DNA from: Algicella marina
GTDB lineage: Bacteria > Pseudomonadota > Alphaproteobacteria > Rhodobacterales > Rhodobacteraceae
Direction of reading: 5' to 3'
Length of the DNA stretch: 64,000 bases
NCBI RefSeq assembly: GCF_009931615.1
Contig: NZ_CP046620.1
Span: 1,069,501 to 1,133,500 of the forward strand
Part shown: positions 60,385-64,000 of the stretch, in pieces
How positions within the stretch are numbered: the first letter of the stretch is position 1
How the letters are laid out: each line of letters opens with the position of its first letter
Made by a program: the position numbers and the translations under genes
Notes under the pieces: model-generated
What the model saw: the letters and a program-made list of their open reading frames with translations, nothing else
The model's database searches: none
What the model was told of the DNA's origin: nothing

Positions 60385-63300
60385 TCAGGCGAGCAGGAAA
60401 TCCTCGCGGTCGATCAGCCCGGCGGCGCCTTCGATGACGATGCTGTCGCTGCCGTATGTGACGACGGCATCGCCGCCGCTGGCGGTGACGGTAATCTCGG
60501 AATAGGCGAGACCCGTGGGACGGAGGTTGATCAGGTCGATGCCATCTGCAAAGTCCAGGATGGCATCGTGGCCGTCGCCGAGGGCAAACTGGAAGATGTC
60601 GCGGCCGTTGCCGCCGGTGAGGGCGTCGTTGCCGGTATTGCCAACGATCCTGTCGGCACCGCCGCCGCCGTTGATGGCATCGTCGCCGCTGCCGCCGCGA
60701 AGGAAATCGTCGCCGCCGCCGCCAAAGACACGATCCGAGCCCGCGCCGCCGAAGACCTTGTCGTCGCCATCGCCGCCGAAGAGGCTGTCGTCTCCGTCCA
60801 TGCCGGCGATCCTGTCGGCGCCGTCGCCGCCGCTGGCCCGGTCATTGCCGGTGCCGCCGCGCAGGAGATCTTCTCCGGCGCCACCGCTGAGCCTGTCATT
60901 GCCGATGCCGCCGGACAGCGTATCGTCGCCATCGCCCCCGTCCAGCCAGTCGGCGGAGCGGTAACCGTAGAGCATGTTGTCGCCGGCGTCGCCGGTGATG
61001 TGATCGCGTGCGCCGCTGCCGGTGAGAGCCACGCCGGGTTCGGTGACGGTGATCGTCAGCCAGGCTTCGGTGTAGCCGCCGAGACCGTCGGTGACCCAGT
61101 ATTTGACTGTCTCTGTTCCCGACCAGCCTATGTGCGGGCGGAAGGTGACTGTGCCGTCGCCGTTGTCGAAAATCTGGCCGTTGAGCGGCTGGACGATGCC
61201 GTCAACCCAGACGGCGCCGCCCTCCGGATCGCTGTCGTTGCCGGCGAGGTCGATGACGAGATCGGCACCACCGGTCGTCACGACGCTTTCATTCCGGGTT
61301 TCGGGCGGGGCGCCGTCAAGATCCACCTCGCCGCGATAGACGGCATCGGCATAGCCGAAGTGAGGACTGCCGAGGGGCACGTTGTCATCGAGGTAGACCG
61401 GGACGACGATCTTGTAGATCTCGCCGGTCAGCCTGTCGGAGAAATACTGTTCGAGGATGAAGACCCGTTCGCCGCTGGTCGTGGTGAACCAGCCGTCGGT
61501 TTCGAGTATATGGACGACCTGATCGCGGTTGACCGAATAACTGTCGGAGCCGGCGGGCACCGGGACGGTGCCGAGGCTGTCGGTCTTGGTGCCGGAAATC
61601 TCAACCCGGCGGGCACCGGGATCGGGATAGCCTTCGCGGTAGGTGAGCGGGCCGTCGAATTCCACGGAGAACTCGGTGGCGGGCAGGGTGGAGCTGTCGA
61701 TGATCCTGTCCCACATCGGATCATAGCCCGCGACCTCCACCGGTGTGTCGGAGAAGGTGCCGTCGACGACCATGAACTGCTTGAGGTCCTGGCCGAGGCT
61801 GTCATCCGTCCAGACATGGGAGAGGAAAATGCCGCCATCGTTGAAGCCGGAGGCGGAGATGTCGATGAGAATGATGTCGGAGGCGTTGTTGCCGACGAAG
61901 ACGCCGTAACGGGAGCCGATGAAGGGTGCGTCGGCGCGGGCCACCAGATCGAAGTTCTGGAGGATGTAGTGGGAGGTGTACTGGATCTCGACGCCCTGCA
62001 TGACGTTCCAGGCGGTGAAATCGGTGAGCAGGGAATGGATGTCGTGGCCCTGGTTCGGGTTGGCCTTGACGACGTGGAGGCCTTCGCGGGAGGCGAAGGT
62101 TTCGTTGTCGTGGAAATTGAGGATGGGGGCGTCATCGACGGTGATGGAGCGACGGCCCTCCAGCGGCTCGGGCAGCTCGAAGGAGCCGGGATCGAGAGAG
62201 AGGTTGCCGGGTTCACCCGGATGGTCGGCGGTGGCGCCGCGGTGGAAGTAGACAAAACCGGTGTTCACAGAGGCCGCGACGTTGCCGGTGGCCTGCACCA
62301 TGCGACCCTGGAACCAGAAACCGTCGCCCGTCTGGCCGAGGTCGAAGTTGTCGAGGTCGTTGCCGTTCTTGGGCTGGGCCCAGCTGTTGCCCTGGGCATA
62401 GATGGCGATGTTGTCCGTCCAGATGCCGATCTCGTTGCCCGTCTCGGCCACGTAGCCGGCGCCGAAGGTGTTGTAGGTGGCGTTGTTGTGGACGGTGGCG
62501 TTGGAGTTGTGGTGGACGATACCCCAGCCGGGCGAGCCGAAGACGGCGTTGCCGAGGGCTATGGAGGGATTGTCGGCATCATCGACACCGTTGGAGTGGA
62601 AGTGCAGCGGGTAGCGGGACTTGACGTTGGTGTCGAAGGAGGTGGTCTCGTACTCGCTGTCCATCAGTGCGGTTTCGGATTTGTCGGTACGGCCGAGCTC
62701 GTCGAAGGCGGCGTAGCGGACATCGCTCTCGCGGTTGTGGAGCATGACGTGGCCGCGTTCATGGGTGGCGCTGTCGGCACCGTCCTCGGACGAGAAGGTG
62801 ACGGAGCGGGAGTAGTTGGCCACCGATATCTTGAGGTCTTCGCGCGGCGTGTCGTGATCGTGGACGAGAGGCGGATCGAAGGTGATGGTATCGCCGTCGA
62901 TGGCGGTGATGGTAACGACCTCGTCCTCCGGCTCGTAGTGGCGGGTCGCGCGGATGGAATTGTCCCACGCATATCCCTTGTACTCCGAGCCCGCGATGAC
63001 GAGAGTGTCGCCCACTTCCCAGCCGATGGGGGCCTCCGCCAGTGTCATGGTGGTGTCGCCGGTCATCGGATCTTCGGCAACCTTGTGATGGGCGGACGTT
63101 TCCTCGCCGTGCACCTCCACCTCGCCGAGGGCAACAAGGCCGCGGGACACGAGGGAGGGATCCCATGTGGTATCGATGGGACCATTGTTGGCAAATACGA
63201 TATCGGCGGTCACGCCGCCGTCGATCGGGTTTTCCTCGGTACCGATCGTCAGCTTGCCCTCGGGCGCGACGACGATGGTATCGACAACCATCGTGGTGTC

Positions 63301-63543
63301 GGTTTCGGTCGAAAAAGTGAGATCGCCATCGACGCGGACGGTGAAGAGCGAGGCGTCGCTGTCCATATCGTAGGTGACTTCGATGCCGTTGGAAATGACC
63401 ACCCGTGCATCCGCGCCCGGAACCTCGCCGCCTTCCCACGTGCCGGGATCGGACCATGCGCCATCGTTGACCGCGACATGCGTCGCTTCCGCCGGATCCA
63501 CGAGATCGAGGATCTGGCTATGGTGGCCCATTTCTTCTTCCAT
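60385..63543 (-). CDS. Large G8-domain protein with parallel beta-helix, Ig-like region and RTX repeats
   Basis: This 1052-residue protein starts with a G8 domain (about residues 20-115: AWSDPGTWEGGEVPGADARV then PEGKLTIGTEENPIDG). A region with many short repeats that fits a right-handed beta-helix follows. An Ig-like/cadherin-like domain (near 760-850) and eight or more RTX nonapeptides GGxGxDxLx (about 851-984) come next, then a 70-residue tail ending GLIDREDFLLA that suits type I secretion. RTX repeats bind calcium. Human G8 proteins (CEMIP, TMEM2) degrade hyaluronan; bacterial ones probably act on extracellular glycans. The start is the ATG at 63543 with GGGGAT seven bases upstream. No secretion genes are adjacent. 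Confidence 0.88.
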   Translation of the reverse strand: MEEEMGHHSQILDLVDPAEATHVAVNDGAWSDPGTWEGGEVPGADARVVISNGIEVTYDMDSDASLFTVRVDGDLTFSTETDTTMVVDTIVVAPEGKLTIGTEENPIDGGVTADIVFANNGPIDTTWDPSLVSRGLVALGEVEVHGEETSAHHKVAEDPMTGDTTMTLAEAPIGWEVGDTLVIAGSEYKGYAWDNSIRATRHYEPEDEVVTITAIDGDTITFDPPLVHDHDTPREDLKISVANYSRSVTFSSEDGADSATHERGHVMLHNRESDVRYAAFDELGRTDKSETALMDSEYETTSFDTNVKSRYPLHFHSNGVDDADNPSIALGNAVFGSPGWGIVHHNSNATVHNNATYNTFGAGYVAETGNEIGIWTDNIAIYAQGNSWAQPKNGNDLDNFDLGQTGDGFWFQGRMVQATGNVAASVNTGFVYFHRGATADHPGEPGNLSLDPGSFELPEPLEGRRSITVDDAPILNFHDNETFASREGLHVVKANPNQGHDIHSLLTDFTAWNVMQGVEIQYTSHYILQNFDLVARADAPFIGSRYGVFVGNNASDIILIDISASGFNDGGIFLSHVWTDDSLGQDLKQFMVVDGTFSDTPVEVAGYDPMWDRIIDSSTLPATEFSVEFDGPLTYREGYPDPGARRVEISGTKTDSLGTVPVPAGSDSYSVNRDQVVHILETDGWFTTTSGERVFILEQYFSDRLTGEIYKIVVPVYLDDNVPLGSPHFGYADAVYRGEVDLDGAPPETRNESVVTTGGADLVIDLAGNDSDPEGGAVWVDGIVQPLNGQIFDNGDGTVTFRPHIGWSGTETVKYWVTDGLGGYTEAWLTITVTEPGVALTGSGARDHITGDAGDNMLYGYRSADWLDGGDGDDTLSGGIGNDRLSGGAGEDLLRGGTGNDRASGGDGADRIAGMDGDDSLFGGDGDDKVFGGAGSDRVFGGGGDDFLRGGSGDDAINGGGGADRIVGNTGNDALTGGNGRDIFQFALGDGHDAILDFADGIDLINLRPTGLAYSEITVTASGGDAVVTYGSDSIVIEGAAGLIDREDFLLA

Positions 63544-63563
63544 CGACGGTATCCCCAAAGATA

Positions 63564-64000
63564 ATGATTTTCAGATACTTGGCGAAATGGTTAACGTACG
63601 TCAACAAAATTGGCGTGAGTTTGTGGCCGGAAGTGTTAACGACTAGTGACAGATTGGCAGGCGAAGATTTCATGAGCGGAAAATCGCCTGTGCGTGGAGT
63701 TCTCGGGGCTTGAACGTATTGCCGCGCGACCGCGGCGGGCTCCGGGTTGCCGGCATCGGCCAGGTTGATGCGCCTGCATTTTCGCCCCACGTTTCGCCCA
63801 GCCCCCGGCAGCGGGCGCAGGAAAAACAGAGCTTTGGCCCTTGCGCCCGTGTGACTGCCGGTATATGGACCGCGCACGAAATCCACAGGCGGGGCCGGGT
63901 TCGAGGGGGAGACATCCTTGAGAATCCACCGGTTGGGGGCAGGGCCGAAGGGCGCTTCTTCTGATCCCCGCTGAGGCGAAACCGGAAAAGGAAAAACGCA
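63564..64000. other. Upstream region of the G8 gene, no other gene recognised
   Basis: Two GTTAAC palindromes lie at 63590-63595 and 63635-63640, and the minus-strand TTAACCAT at 63587-63594 matches the half-site reported for CtrA in alphaproteobacteria. No convincing protein is seen beyond it; frames on both strands up to the right edge are short or overlap each other, with no recognised product. Confidence 0.4.

Noticed and set aside
60154-63564. 1136-residue open frame on the plus strand
   Set aside because: It is the antisense shadow of the G8-RTX gene. The RTX repeats give Gly/Ala/Val-rich translation on both strands, and only the minus strand shows GGxGxDxL repeats and a G8 domain.

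Overview
The window looks like chromosomal DNA of a GC-rich alphaproteobacterium of the Rhodobacterales (Paracoccaceae/Roseobacter group). The main signs are the run NDUFA12-type complex I subunit, mlaD, DUF2155, aat, accC and accB; a COQ10/RatA-type START protein; two stand-alone Hint-domain proteins; OxyR; a zinc-cysteine-free HemB; and globin-coupled and PAS-type cytoplasmic chemoreceptors. No phage, insertion sequence, CRISPR array or conjugation gene is visible. Most genes are housekeeping.

Layout. 1-2 kb: the 5' part of a coiled-coil membrane protein (probably an M23-type envelope peptidase), a ferritin-like DUF455 protein and a Bcp peroxiredoxin. 2-8.5 kb: a giant AsmA/YhdP-like protein, queA, an MFS transporter and a DUF924 protein. 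8.5-16.4 kb: lpdA, a PAS chemoreceptor, oxyR, lipA, DUF2059, small proteins, hpt and a COQ10-like gene; lpdA and lipA both serve lipoate-dependent dehydrogenases. 16.4-28.6 kb: penicillin-acylase-family hydrolase, a HIBADH-type dehydrogenase, rpe, azoR, a SYLF lipoprotein, an orphan KpsC/S-like glycosyltransferase, hemB, a small membrane protein and mfd. 28.6-39.7 kb: Hint protein, tRNA-Leu, tig, two VOC proteins, an esterase, then clpP, a globin-coupled chemoreceptor and clpX, followed by NDUFA12, mlaD and DUF2155. 39-50 kb, mostly minus strand: aat, accC, accB, two thiol-disulfide/protease envelope genes, an aminotransferase, an nlpD-pcm-surE block, an FrnE-like DsbA and an acyl-AMP ligase. 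50-57 kb: second Hint protein, a patatin-bdhA pair, a candidate small RNA, a peptide-binding protein, a LysE exporter and DUF502.

The least ordinary stretch is 57.5-63.6 kb. It holds pseudouridine kinase and glycosidase genes, an AT-rich 310-base intergenic region with two different families of palindromes and a roughly 50-base imperfect duplication, a GSU2403-type nucleotidyltransferase gene, a yeast-Fcy1-like cytosine deaminase and a large G8-domain/RTX protein. The regulatory DNA at 58.4-58.7 kb and the candidate small RNA at 53.23-53.31 kb are the observations I would check first.

All calls come from reading translations and bases by eye. No database search, folding program or alignment was run, so family names rest on recognised motifs and unmotivated detail is marked as inference.
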